This document shows, piece after piece, positions 1-13,200 of a DNA stretch of 64,000 nt. This DNA comes from Phlebotomus papatasi (lineage: Eukaryota > Arthropoda > Insecta > Diptera > Psychodidae), in the NCBI RefSeq assembly GCF_024763615.1, contig NC_077223.1, positions 53,506,627 through 53,570,626 on the forward strand, in the 5' to 3' direction. Each line of letters starts with the position of its first letter. Positions within the stretch are counted from its first letter, which is position 1. The notes beneath the pieces were generated by a model. The model was not told the DNA's origin, searched no databases, and saw nothing but the letters and a program-made list of their open reading frames with translations. Position numbers and translations under genes: made by a program.

Positions 1-168
1 GTACTTGGATTCAATAGGACTGAGGCTTTTCCCAATCACTGGAAGCCGCTCCACGAGCACCCCCGCTAAAAGATCCCATTTCTCCTTTTCTACTGAAACA
101 TTTTGCGAAGTCAATCGTATATTATATCCTCTGAGGATTCTAGAAGACAGCAAAACTCTTTTTAACAT
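1..168 (-). CDS. mRpL46: mRpL46, mitochondrial ribosomal protein L46 (5' part only)
   Basis: The minus strand reads an open 56-codon frame from an ATG at 168 to the window edge. It begins MLKRVLLSSRILRGYNIRL, a basic, serine/leucine-rich stretch typical of a mitochondrial import sequence, followed by KEKWDLLAGVLVERLPVIGK and LSPIESKY. The pattern W-D-L-x-A-x-V-L-V-E-R-x-P-V-I, then L-x-P-x-E, matches my recollection of the N-terminal part of the large-subunit mitoribosomal protein L46 family. The product would act in mitochondrial translation. The rest of the gene lies to the left of the window. No splice site is seen before the edge. I cannot exclude another mitochondrial protein, but no better match comes to mind. 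Confidence 0.68.
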   Translation of the reverse strand, partial: MLKRVLLSSRILRGYNIRLTSQNVSVEKEKWDLLAGVLVERLPVIGKSLSPIESKY

Positions 169-318
169 TATCTAGACAGGCTTTCTTGGACTTTTTGGTC
201 AGCACAAAGTACCCAAACACCACACCCGGAGACGACCAAAACACATAAACCTAACCTCAATTGAATTGCTGTCAGCTGGCAAAAATGCTGTCAGTTTGAA
301 AATCAAGAATCATTCCCT
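169..318. promoter_or_regulatory. Upstream region of mRpL46
   Basis: Short non-coding stretch upstream of the mRpL46 start codon and before the first transposon-like repeat. No clear TATA box. It contains two GCTGTCAG motifs (about 270 and 290). The promoter role is inferred from position only. Confidence 0.3.
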
Positions 319-1206
319 CCCCATAGCAAAAGAAAGCGGAATAGGAATAACAAGCGAAAAAATCCTCGGAATTTTCCACTATTTGCCTTAAAAAATTCCA
401 TATGAATTTTCCATAATACGTTCCAAGGAAAATTTAATGGATTTATGCTGGATTTTTCATATAGAATACATCCATGGAAATGCTCGTGGAATTTATGTGG
501 ATTTTTCCACCAAAATAAAATGGAGAAAAAATGAAGCTGTCACATGCACCTCGTGATTTTACTTCCGAATATTAAAGAAATAGCACAGATTACGAGGATT
601 ATAATATGTTTTACTAAATCAGCAATAACGAATTAACACTTTGAGCAATAAAAAAATATTTTGTAAAAAAAAATAATTTTTTCGAAAATATTTATTAATT
701 AACATAAAAACAGTATTATTTTAGGTTGGCGACCTATTTAATGTAATCACTTCATTATTATCTACACGAAACGCAGTGTCGCATAATTAATTATATTATA
801 ATTGCCACATGAATCACTAGAAATGTTTGCGGAAGGTTTGGAAACAAATTCTAAAAGTTGTCGCAACACCATTTTATTTGTTTGACATTTCAGAAAACTA
901 GTGGAAAAATCCATATAAAACACTATGGAAAGATAGTGGAAATTTCCATATGTTTTTTCCAGCTTATCCCGCGGACGTTTCACGTGTGAGTTTCCATATA
1001 AATCTTCCGCGGAATACCGCGGAATTTAACGCTGGAATTCCAGCATGTCGTACTAGTAAATTCCATGGAGCACTATGATTTCCATGGAATTTCCGGCTTT
1101 AAATTCCATAGGAAAACTTAGTGGATTTTTAGCGTAAAATTCCAGCGAATTTAGCCATTTGGACGCAAGTTTTCCATTGGAATTTTTGCGGAATTTTGCT
1201 ATGGGG
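319..1206. mobile_element. MITE-like element with CCCCATAGCAAAA terminal inverted repeats
   Basis: The left end reads CCCCATAGCAAAA (319-331) and the right end is its exact reverse complement (ending 1206). The interior is packed with variants of the short motif TTCCATGGAAATT / AATTCCATAT on both strands. No protein-coding frame is convincing. I could not see a clear target-site duplication. Confidence 0.5.
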
Positions 1207-1293
1207 CTCCCAAATACTTTTGAAGGAAACAGACGTCAAAATTAACATTTTCTGAAAAAAATCATTAAAATCCCTGAAATTATGCTTTTTTAA

Positions 1294-2050
1294 CACTTGG
1301 AAGGACCCTAGTGGCAACCGCTGCCAATTTAGTTTTCAATGTTATTTTTTATAGTGAAGAATATATCATTTCGCCTGGACGCCTGATTGAATGCGTGCAG
1401 AATTTATCTAGCTATTTTTTCGTTATAAAATTTTTAATAAAAATTAAATATTAATGTAAATATATTGCAAAAACAAAAAACTGCACTCGAAAGGACCAAG
1501 TGGCAGTTGCTGCCATATGCATTTTATATGGGAGTTTGACGTTCTGCAGATGTAATTTTCTTGATTGTTAGTGTATAAAAGCCTTAAAAGAACAAATTGA
1601 AAGTGTTTTTGCAAATTATTGAGAAGAATTATGGGAAATATTGAATTGGGAAATATGAATAATTTTGGGAATTAATTCAATTTTTCTCTTACTTCCCAAA
1701 GCTAAAAATCCATTTTGTTAAGCGAAGTTAATAGAAAATAGTTAATAGTATTAACTATTGTTCATAAAGTAGAATTTTTGATTTGAAAAATAAGAGAAAA
1801 ATTGAAATATTCAAAGGCTGCCGCATTCAAAGGCAGACCACTTTCCCTGACGCCATGATTCTGATAAAGATGAAAACATCGAATGGTTAAAAATCTTTAG
1901 ATACAGTACCCAAAGAAATGAAATTTCTGGTTCAGACGCCAGAAAAGAACTGACTAAAGCTCCGAATGTTAAAATGTAATTAAAAATATCAAAATATTAT
2001 GTAAAATTCGATAAGTGGCAGCGGCTGCCACTTGGTCCTTCCGTGACACT
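1294..2050. repeat. Inverted-repeat element with AAGTGGCAGCxGCTGCCA ends
   Basis: Left end (about 1294-1330) carries GGAAGGACC followed by AGTGGCAACCGCTGCCA. The right end (2010-2050) is the reverse complement with few differences. A third internal copy lies at about 1492-1525 (GGACCAAGTGGCAGTTGCTG). The last part (1670-1855) also resembles the 31250-31450 element (CAAAGGCTGCCGCATTCAAA), so this is probably one element nested in another. Confidence 0.45.
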
Positions 2051-3239
2051 TTTAGTTAGGGTTCTACGAAGTGTTAAAGTGAAATCATAAAATAAAAGTG
2101 TTTAAATTAAACTGATCGAAAAGATTTTCTTAGATTGTGAAATATAGTGTTGTAGATTTAAAATTTGAAGTGATGCCGAAGATCAGGAAAAAAAAGAAAA
2201 GTGTGATTTGGGTGCAAACAAAAATTTAAAAATAAAAAATCAATGCAATAAAAAGTACAAAAAACAAAGACTAAAATATTTAGTAAAGAAAAGAAGAAAA
2301 CTATACCACGATGAACGATCTACAGATGGATGAAGAAGGATAACGTGATGATCCTTAGACATGTGCCAAGGAAGAAACCCACGCGTTAAGATGGCGGATG
2401 GTATCACCATCTCTTCTACGTTGTTAGAAGAGATAGGCGTATTTTGACTTTACGAATCAACTCATTTTCAACCAAAAACTGGAAAAGTCTACCATATGAA
2501 TTTCTAACACCACAAATGGAGTCTTCACGACATCAGATGATAATCCTTTAAATTAGATTAAATATTGATAAATTACTTTACAAAAAAAAATAATTAAAGT
2601 TCCTCTTGAAGATTACAAATGCAAATATTTTGATTTTAAACAATGTGAAACTTGAATATAATCAGAATCAGATATATAATTCAAATTCGAACACAATAAC
2701 AATCAATTAAACTAAAACTAAAAAAAAAACTTTGAAACAACAAATCTATTGAAATTATATTTTGACCTATTTTGAAGGTCTGTAATTTCAGAGAAGAAAA
2801 AGAACTGTGCGGTCCTAAATACGCATTTGCAATGAAACCAATGAAACTATCAAAACCATATAACAATGCTGAAAATAAAAATTATACATTAAAATGAATT
2901 CCTTTGCAAAATAATTACAATATCAAAATTCTTTAAAAACAATAAAACAAGATCATATTTTTAATTAAAATCATCAGTCTAAATGAAGATATAAAATTTG
3001 TGATAAATTTACTTTGTTGATACACAAAATTTATTGAAGTTATATCTTGACTTATTGTAAAAGATCTATAATTTCATGAAAGAAAAGAAATGTCCGATCT
3101 TTAATTACACATTTACATTAAAACCATCAAAACAATACCAAATTATTAAACAACCTGTGAAACAAAGTAAAAATATGTAACAAATTGTATTACGTTGGTT
3201 AGTTTGGCTATATGGATCTATTTGAATCCGACAGCCGTA
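2051..3239. other. AT-rich intergenic sequence, no gene seen
   Basis: Mostly A/T runs with short open frames that resemble no protein. A GATGGCGGATGG stretch at about 2388 is the only GC-rich patch. Two related AT-rich blocks (about 2690-2880 and 2990-3160, sharing 'atctattgaaattatatnttgac') suggest an old local duplication. Confidence 0.3.
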
Positions 3240-3275
3240 AAAACTAAATAAAGAAGAAGAAGAAGAAGAAAATCA
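3240..3275 (+). repeat. (GAA)n simple repeat after AAATAAA, possible retrotransposon tail
   Basis: ACTAAATAAAGAAGAAGAAG lies directly after a unique-looking AT-rich stretch. An A-rich triplet tail after an AATAAA is what the 3' end of a non-LTR retroelement often looks like, but no reverse transcriptase is visible upstream. It may be a plain microsatellite. Confidence 0.3.
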
Positions 3276-3824
3276 AGAATAACGGAGTCCCTCATTTTTC
3301 TCCTTTTTCTCTCCAACATTTTGGAAAAATAAAAAATCTGTTCTCTTTAATTCAAATTTTAATTAATTACTTTATAGACAACTATACTTTACTATAGTAC
3401 TATGTACAGGAGTTTTAAAATTGTCAAGAGTAACCGGAAGGGGCATTCATTCCGGTTGCATAGCAATTCTTTTTATCCTTTCTTAAACTACCAATTATTC
3501 AGTGTACAAATACAAATTAATTCTTACACAGAATTATGGTTTCCTATCAATTTCCTTCTCTCTAACCACGCACATCCATCCTCTTTTTTGTTTAGAAAAA
3601 AAAGGAGTTTGATGTGTGATCATTCAGTTCCGCGAAAGAAAAGTGAGTGATTCGCATACGAAAAATGTCCTTAAAACTTTACACCATAAAAGTTTCTCTA
3701 GAGATTTTTTTAATCAATTTTTTTTTAGAGTAAAATTACGGAATATTTTCTCAGTTTCCTCCCACAAGAATAATTTAATAACTTTTTTTTCTTTACCATG
3801 TCTCGTCACTTATTCACATTTAGC

Positions 3825-3842
3825 AACACACACACACACACA
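3825..3842. repeat. (CA)n microsatellite next to a stop codon
   Basis: Nine CA units directly abut the stop codon (3844-3846) of the minus-strand TCF20-like gene, so the repeat lies in its 3' UTR, where the transcript would read (UG)n. Confidence 0.85.
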
Positions 3843-3843
3843 T

Positions 3844-4236
3844 CTAGGCCTGCCCATTCACTTTGACACTCTCCGAAGAGCTCTCAGAGGCATGCTTGTT
3901 GCAGTAACTCTTGAAATCCTCATCCGAAAGTTGCCAGTTACTCTGCCTAGCACACGGGACATGGATCATTTCGTTGCAACCACGCTCTAAGCACCCTATC
4001 GTCGCCCCATTCTTGCCACAGAGAATACAATGGTGCCTCGATCCGCCCCAAACAGCCGCTTCGAGGCCCACCAATCTCGAGCCAATAATATGAACTCCTG
4101 GAGCCCATACGATGCAATCCTCATGGAGCCACACTTCCAATGCATCATCACTGAGACGTCCCATTCCGACAAAAATGTCCGGAAAGGCTTCCGTTGCACC
4201 ATCCGGGAGTGATTTTTTCTTCTTCTTAACACCAGA
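3844..4236 (-). CDS. TCF20-like gene, exon 5: second half of the extended PHD finger
   Basis: The acceptor is TTTTTTTTGCAG just right of 4236; the exon enters in phase 0 and ends at TAG (3844-3846). It encodes SGVKKKKKS, then VWLHEDCIVWAPGVHIIG, CILCGKNGATIGC, GCNEMIHVPCARQSN and YCNKHA: the zinc-binding Cys/His set of an extended PHD domain, followed by a short Ser-rich tail. Confidence 0.85.
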   Translation of the reverse strand, partial: SGVKKKKKSLPDGATEAFPDIFVGMGRLSDDALEVWLHEDCIVWAPGVHIIGSRLVGLEAAVWGGSRHHCILCGKNGATIGCLERGCNEMIHVPCARQSNWQLSDEDFKSYCNKHASESSSESVKVNGQA

Positions 4237-7200
4237 CTGCAAAAAAAAAAAACAAATGGCAACTTATTTTAAATGGAAAAATTTATGAAATTCTGCAAGA
4301 TTTGAAAAAAAAGAGTTCAGACTAAAGATCTGCGCACGGAGTGCGCACATTTATGCGCGCTGCGCGCAAGCTGATTTTACGACGCAGCGCGCAAAGTATA
4401 TTTTATGCGCGCAGAAAGCGGGCAGCAGCAAAAATTTTCATGCTCGCAGCATTTATCTTTTACATTTTTTTCATATTGAGATGAATAATAATAATAATTA
4501 ATTAATATTATTATTAATTTAATAAATTATTTTTAAAATCAGTCCAACTCGCGCCCCGATAGCGATAAGTGGTTGAAAATGATGATGATGATGAAATCAA
4601 TTCTATAGCAGATAAGAAGAGATTTATCATATATTTCATTTATTTTTTAAAATAATCCTGCTACTAAAACCCAATATCTATCTATAATAAATAGGATTGA
4701 ATTTAGAAGAAAAGTTCATTAATTTTAGAAAAATGGATTTGATTTTAGAAAATTTGAAGATAGAAATTTATGTCGACAGTTTTTATAAATAAATATGGGA
4801 GACCGGAGATGTTAGGAACAGGGTAGTTTAAGACACGGTGGATTTTTCTTTAATTATTAAAATAAATGGAACTAATGCACTACGCAATCATGGGTAGCAT
4901 TAAGATCTATCTTAATAAGAATAATGGATATTCCCAGTTTTATTGCATTGATTCTATAAACAATTCTTTAAAAATTGATCAAAATAGTAGGTTCTGATGT
5001 TGCAGTTTTCCTCTTTGTGTTTTATACTAACTATAAATGAACAAAATTTTATTATCTCATTAGCTTACAAAGTATTTTTGGAAAATATTTTGAAAAAAAG
5101 TTATAAAGATTATGCTCTATTTTTAATACTTTAAATAACAAAAATACACGTGGGGATGTTTGGTCTTTTCATTTTCTGTGAAATTTTAGGTGCAGCCAAG
5201 GGTGAAGCGTAGATCGTTTGGCTGTCAAAGTAAGAGCGACAACGATGTGCTTTTGCAAAATTCCCTCTTCCAAGAAATTACAAATTTTATGCCAGAAGAA
5301 AACCGCGCCCCGAATATCCTTATTCTTGTTCCTCTGTGCCCAAGATCGAGGATGTTAGGGACAAAATTACACATTCAACATTCCCCTCTTCCATCGAATC
5401 CTTTCATTAAAGTAAATACTTATGGGTATTCTACGGGTAATAAAAATTCTAAAACAGTTTACTGGCCCCCTTGGAATAATATTTCAAAGAGAAAACACGA
5501 AAAAAAAATGTCCCAAACATCCCAGGTCTCCCCTACTTGATTTTATCTGTCCGTAAGAAAAATGTTAGAGTTCTGTTTTTAATCGAAATATTAATTCCTA
5601 CTCTTTCAAAAAGAAATAAATCAATAGCACTTGACAAAAAAGACAATTATATGTAGACAATACCAGTGTGAAAGTGTAAGAGGTAAAATTTTAATCGATT
5701 GAATTTCACTAAATTTAAAAGTTGTTGGAGTAGCATTAGGACTAATTTTAGAAACTCCGTATGATCAATTCTAGATACCCTCTGGGATGATTTTATTAAT
5801 AGAATACCTTATTTTAGAAATTTTTAGATTGATTTGAAAAATTTTCCAGAAACAACCAGAAAACGTAGTACTGTCGAAATTGTGCACAAATCCCGCACTA
5901 CCTCAGAACAAAGCGTGTAAAGTCTGTATCTTCGTCTCCTTTAATATGAAACGGTTAAAATTGTGCACTAAAATTCTATAGTTTCTGCTTAAAAAAAATC
6001 TAAATTGTGTGCAAAACCTACACAATCTTAGTATAAAATAATTAATATAGTGAATAATACTCGCACAGCTTAAGCATAAAATGGTAAAGATTTTGCTAAA
6101 ATACACTGTTCAAGCAGAGACTGTTTAACTAACGGTTTCATGCTTCAGCAAAATGATTAATTAATCTTTTATGATTAAGCATTGTGAGTTTTATGCACAA
6201 TTTAACCGTTTTCTGTTTAAGCTGAGCGAATTTTATACACAACTTTGTCTAAGTTCAGTATTTTTCGTACCTCTACGGACGATAGGGACAAAAATAGCTG
6301 AAAAATTTAAGAAACTTTTCTCACAACATCAATGAATGCAAATTTTCACAATTTTAAAAATGTTAATGTGAAGGACGATTTATACATCAGGTATATACCA
6401 GTAACAAAAAATATTTCGTGAAACCATTCCTTAATACCTAATTTTTCCCCAAACGTGCGACTTTTTTCGGAACAAACATAAAAGTGTAAAGAAGGACGAA
6501 TCCACAGAGAAACTAAATGCTTTTTCTGGAAACCGGGAACTGAAGCCTTTTTATTGGTTGGTATTACCTTCTTCAGTCTCAAATAAAATGTTTGTAATAA
6601 AAATGCAAAAATAGAGCTTGCGCGCAAGAAAAGAAATTGCGCGCAAACAGTGAATCTTGCGCGCAAAAGTAGAAAAAGTCGAAAAATCGCGCAAGCCCGC
6701 CCTCGCCCCCGCGCAAGATTATTCCGTGAGCAGATCCCTAGTTCAGACTCCTCAACAAAATTTTCACTTCAGTGATAAGCCCAGATAAGCTTTTGGTAGT
6801 TGAGATTCTTTAGTAGTTGTAGTATTCTTTCTTTTTGTAGTTGAGGTGACTTTGAAATGCGTGCAAAACTCGGAATGCTTGCAACTCGGAAGGCGTAAAA
6901 ATTCGATTATGAGTTGAATTTTGGGTGTAATGCCTTTGGCACACCCTTTAGTTCGGTATAATTTCATGAAATTGAAATTAAAGTCCCTTTATTTCTCAAA
7001 TGATTGGCAAAGTCTATCCCACTCTTTCGGTTTCGAAATTGAATTGATCTAAATTTAATTTAGTATGACGTTTAAAAGAAGAAGAAAAGTGCATAAGAGC
7101 AGGATAGACACATGCAAATCTTTTAAGGAAGAAAAAAATGTTAATTTTAATTTTCCTGGTCTAGAAGGTGTTCCAGAGCCATAAAGAATAGCATTGAGTT

Positions 7201-10200
7201 AGTGTTCCTGTAGGCCGAAATGGATAAAATTGGCTCGACGCGATTCTTTACCCCCAAAATTCTATACGTAATCGAATTTTCAGGTATTTTGAGTTGCAAG
7301 CACTCCGAGTTGCATGCATTTCGAGGTTACCTGTAAACCGTAAAGGATCTCAATTACCATAAGCTTATCTAGGCTTATCACTGTTTTTGATTATAAAAAT
7401 TATAACGGCGTTATCACACTTGCACATTAAAATTTTAATGTGATTCACATTAATTGTGGCTTGTGTGCGTCCAAATATGTTATGTGTGTCTTTGAGTCAC
7501 TTAATATTTAGGATTTTTCTATTTAATTGATAAAGAAGTGGACTTGGCCTGCAAAATTAAGTTTAAATTTACCTAAAGCATAAATATTTTTCACGTTAAA
7601 GAATTAAAAAGAAAATCGCATTAATGCTATAAATCAATTTATATCAAATTTTGCGGGCCAAGTCTACCTTTTTATCAACAAATAGATCAAATTTTGAATA
7701 TAAAATGATTCAAACACACAAATTACACATTTGGACTCTCACCAGCAACAATTAATGTGAATCATATAAATATTTTAATGTGCAAGTGTGATAACACAGT
7801 AACTCAGGTTAGCGAACATCGAGGGAGGAGTGCCACCCATCATTAGAAAGGTCTCGACCAAAGCTGCAACATACTAAAATATAAAGAAAAAAACTTCGTC
7901 TAGTTTTCGTAATATTCGACATCGAATTTTCGAAACTCGATTTTTCAATTAATCAGACTTTCGACAAAATCGGATGAAGTCGAGGTGTTCAGAAAGTTGT
8001 AGCATTTAACAAGAACTTTTTACGTTTTCAATGCCCCTACAATTTTTCCTAATTCTGCTTATAAGAACTAGAGATTATGATTAAAAATATAAAACATAAC
8101 ATCAAAAACAAAAAAAAATAAATAAATTTTCAGTAATTATAATGGGAAAATAATTTTTGTAATCAGCACACCAAACAATAAATTATTATTAGTCTGCGAA
8201 AATCTCTTTAGAATTTCGTTCTATGTATAGGGTAAGTGTGCCAAATTCCAGGCAGCTTGCAATTTCGGCCGCCTTTTTTGTTCCTCGAATTTCCATGAAC
8301 TTTTAGATTTTATGTACTCTAGAGATTATACAATGCAAAAGAATAACAAAAAATGTAGCTTCGACAAACGAGATGACGTGAAAAAAACATTCGAAGAATT
8401 CCTGAAGGGCAAGGAACTATGAGAATGAAGGTGGCCGAAATAGGGCACCAAAACTATGTCTATATTTTTATTCATTTTAAAATGTATTAAGAATGATTTT
8501 AGAGTAAATAAAGACGGTAAGCTCTTTACAAGGTTTCAAGCAACACTCTTTCAGAAGAAAGAATAAAAAAAATCAATTTGTATTAAAATATTACATTTCA
8601 AACTTGAGACTTTGACGCTTGCATGCAACTATGCCGAAATTTGGCACACTTACCCTACCTCTTAAGGAAAATTTTAATAATTGAATAAAAGAACTTTTTG
8701 TAGAATAAGGAAGGGAAAAAGGGTTACTCAAAATCGAAAATTTGTGTCCATATTCCGTTTATTCCATGGTATTCCAATGTGATTCTAATGACTCCAAATG
8801 TGTGATTCTCTTAATAAATTCAATTCGGTATTCTGTGATTCTCAACTTATTCCATTCTGTGATTCTGTTTATCTCCGATATCTTCGACTTTATCGAATTT
8901 CAGATGTTGCTAAATACGATTAAGATAATTTTTGATAATAGGAAGAGCTACAATGTCGCGATGGAACAGGTTTACGAAATATCTAGCTAGAAAGCTTTTC
9001 ACATCAGGCCTCAAAATAATTAGGGTTAGAATTGAATTTTTTCAAGAAAGTTATTGAAACTCTAAAAACATTATCGGTTAATTCTTGATCAAAATTTCCC
9101 GCCATTTTCTTCAAGAAAAAGCCCTTATTAAATTATTGATTTTAAACATGTAAAAAATATTTTTTTATCAGAATTTCCACTCGTTTTTTTTTGTAGAGTG
9201 TTTTCGTCTTTGAAAATAAGTTGATATATCATAAAAAAACGACTTGAAAATTAATTTATTGTGAACTTTTAACAGAAAGCTTGCCTAAATCTTCTTAAGA
9301 AATTTAAAAAAAAAAACGAAAGGTTTTTTTAATCCTTTTTCCTTAAAACATAAAAGCTAATATTTATTTTTAGAAATCAATTAAATCTGATTACGTGCTA
9401 TCTGAACCACTTATAATCATCAAAATCGGATTAAAATAAGATTGATTTTGATTTAGAAGCATATAAAGTTTAAAAGCTTTTTTGGTCTCTAAGAACATCG
9501 ATTTGGGATCCTCAAACTTAAAATGCAATTTCCTGGAACGGAAGGTTACTCAGATACATGAAAAAGCTTTTGTACCTTTTGTTTAAATCCTCCGAAATCT
9601 CTTAAACCGGCACAATTTCTCGAAAAACAGATTGTAAATGGATTCCCTTTTCCTTTTATTGATTTTTAATTAAGCTCAAAGTCTAATAATTAAGCTTTTT
9701 TTTACAAATTTTTTCAGGACACTTGACTAATTTTTCTCCCGTCTTGTTGAAATCCTGACCGCATCCTTGACTCCAAATAGAGCCTCTTATCAGTCCTAAA
9801 TAACGGGCACCTAAATATATACAAAATAGTGAGCATAGGACAAATAATGTAGCGTCTCACAATTCACTATTTTGTTCTTGGTATACCGGGGGTCCCTCTT
9901 AATCGCATTTGCTGTCTGGGTCTTTTACCTTGTATCCGCCACTGGAGAAATCGTATATCTTTTCGTATGAGACATAGTGTAAGTGTGCCAAATTTCGGCA
10001 TAGTTGCATGCAAGCGTCAAAGTCTCAAGTTTGAAATGTAATATTTTAAATACAAATTGATTTTTTTTATTCTTTCTTCTGAAAGAGTGTTGCTTGGAAC
10101 CTTGTAAAGAGTTGACCGTCTTTATTTACTCTAAAATCATTCTTAATACATTTTAAAATAAATAAAAATATAGACATAGCTTTGGTGCCCTATTTCGGCC

Positions 10201-13200
10201 ACCTTCATTCTCATAGTTCCTTTCCCTTCGGGAATTCTTCGAATATCTTTTTCACGTCATCTCGTTTGTCGTAGCTACATTTTTTGTTATTCTTTTGCGT
10301 TGTATAATCTTTAGAGTACGTAAAATCTAAAAGTTCATGGAAATTCGAGAAACAAAAAAGGTGGCCGAAATTGCAAACTGGCCGGAATTAGGCACACTTA
10401 CCCTATTCTACAATTGTTTTTTTTTAGTTGAAAATGTGAAAAAATGTCCATTTTATTAATCTTCTTTGGAAAATTAAAAAAAATGCATACAAATCTGTAA
10501 TGTACTATGGCTTATCATTATCTATCGCGGAATATTGATTAAGAATGAATATGTAATTTCATTGATTCCAGTGATTCTTGAAGGAATATCATTTCAGATT
10601 CTATTAGAATCTTACGAGTGATTCCGTGGATTCTATAGATTCGAACGAAAAAATGTGTCGGTATTCCAAATTTGTGTAACCCCTTGGGAAGGGATCAACT
10701 TTTCACACAATTCAAACAAAAAGGTTTGGAACAATTAAGTAGATTTTTTGTACCTTTTAAAGAAGCATTAATACCATAAAAGACTTTCCTTAAAAAATAT
10801 TCTAGACTTACCGTGGAGGCTCCAGAATCAGCATTAGCTGTCTGTGCAGCCACAACAGGCAGAGAATTCGGATTACGTTGAATCATTGTGCTTTTCGTGC
10901 GTTTACTCTTGAAGTCATCCATCGATGGTTCCACCTGACTCAGCTGGAAGTCTTCACAAGTCGTGGATACTGTATATGGCCCAAAGAGATCCCCGAGGCC
11001 CATTTTGTGCGGTCCAAATTTGCAAAAGACGCACATCCAAGTGGCATCTGTGGTGTCTGCATCGTACTTTGTGCTCAGTGTACTAACATGCAATCCCCGA
11101 ATCTTGCGCCTCTCGTTGCTAGCATGACTATGGAGACGCCCCTTACCCTTCTCACCATCTTCCTCCGTTTGCGGCGTATTGATCACGCACGCCACCCCGT
11201 TGCCTCTCACCTGAACGTAGGGACCACGGAAACGGGGCGTACTACAGGTGGTGTCCGTGGCAGATGACTGTAATCCACCCTCCTCTCTCAGCGGCTTCAA
11301 TCGTGGCCGACCCTTTTTTCGCTTCACTGCCCCCTTGTCAGCCGCTTTGGCTGCCATTGGTTTGCGTCCGCGACGTCGTCTCTTGGGCTTCGTCACGTCT
11401 TCATCCTTGGATAGAGCACGCTTACGGACCGGCTTAGGGCCCGATTTACTTGTCGACGGAACCACCTCTTCGGGTGTAACATTAAGAGAGACTGCTGGAA
11501 AGCAGAAAGTATAATAAAAAGATTTTAACAAAGTTCTTTTTTACTTTTCCAATTTTTCTTTTTAATCAAAAGTGCCCCACGAGTAACTGTACAGTACCGT
11601 ACTACAATATCAAAGAATGAGTGAATTTTTGTCTTTGAATGAGTTCAAAGTTTTGTTCGACTGTGGCGCCCCTACCGTTGATCCTACGAAGATCAAATGT
11701 TCTTAAGAAGTTGAAACACTTTGTGAGCGATTACATTTGCGCCCTCACTCATCAAAATCGGTCAAATAGAACCTGGGATATGGGGTTTTGCATTTAGGGT
11801 AAGAGCTCATAATTTTGGACAGTTTCTAAATTTGGACACTTTGAGGGTAAAATTGAACACTAAAAATAAATAAATTAAAATTATGGATTTTTATTTCAAT
11901 ATTTGATGAATAATGAATTTTATCTAAATATTTCGTCGGTTGCCTCAGCAACTGTGCTAACTGCATTTGCTTTGTGTCAGCATTCGTTGTAAGCAACGCA
12001 TCGCTGCGCGGCGTTTGCAATGAATGCAGACACAAAGCAGATGCAGTTAGCATAGTTGCTGAGGCAACCGACGATTTGTTCTTTTTGAATGATTTTAACG
12101 CTAAATTCGTTAAATTTTGAATATGACTTGAGTTAAAATTGCTTTGTTGAAACTTCAGTGTGAGCGAGTGCTTACGAAATATATCACAGAACTTCGTGTT
12201 TACTTCAGTCTTATTTAGCTGTGGTGAAGTACAGTAGATTCTCGCTAATTCGGCTCTTTTAAAATCGGGCTACTTTTTAATTCGGGCAGCGGTTACATTT
12301 GAAAAAAGTTTGTTGTAATTTTTCAAGTTTGATTATGATTATGAAATGAATCAAATATGCTCAAATTTGGCATGGTTTTTCTTAGTTTTGATGTGATTTT
12401 ACATTATTGAGGGATTTTCATGCAATTTACGTTATAAATATATGAGTGTGTAAACTCAATATCTATATGCACATTAATAAAAAATCGTTACACTTCAAAA
12501 AGTTTATCGCCCGAATTTCTGTCTAATTCGGCTGACATTTCGGTCCCATATGCCCGAATTTGAGAGTGTCTACTGTAACTAATATTTTTTCCTCGCTTTT
12601 TAGCTGTGATTCTTTACAATCTCAGCTTTTGTGGTCACAGGTGACATGCGACCTCGTCAGATTGGGCCCAAATTTTTGATTTACACGTTTTGACACTCAT
12701 AGATCACGAATATCATATGCGTCAAAAATCGAAAAAATCGTCCGTCCGTCCGTAGTACAACCACTTCTGGAGAGAACGGAAAGAGATATCGACAAGCGGT
12801 TTTCGGCAAAAGGTTAAATGTCGATGGGTGGCTAGAAGTAGGTGATGTCAGATCCACATCCCACTCCCCACTCCCTTCCACCATTTTGGAATGCCCCCAA
12901 TTTTTTTTTCAATAACTCAGCCCCTATGGCATCGATCGATCTCAAATTTTAGTATGTTATAGATGGGCCTAAGAGCTTTCGATCAGTAACAAGCTTAAGG
13001 TACTTCGACCCTCCTGACCTGAGCTAGTAGAAGGGGTCAAAAATTGAATTTTCAAGTGGCCATATCTCCGGTTCTATTTATATGAATTTCTAAAATTTAG
13101 GTGTTCTGGAAAGCTCTCGAGGAGTACTATAACCCTTGTGACACCCCAATTTCATATGATTTTATAGAAAGTCCGATTAATAGAAAAATCGATTTTCGAT

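Noticed and set aside
3616..3990. Plus-strand frame of 124 residues
   Set aside because: Its second half is the opposite strand of the TCF20-like last exon; the first half has no known motif.
5190..5540. 116-residue frame within the first hAT-like element
   Set aside because: No transposase or other motif; runs into the terminal repeat of the nested MITE.
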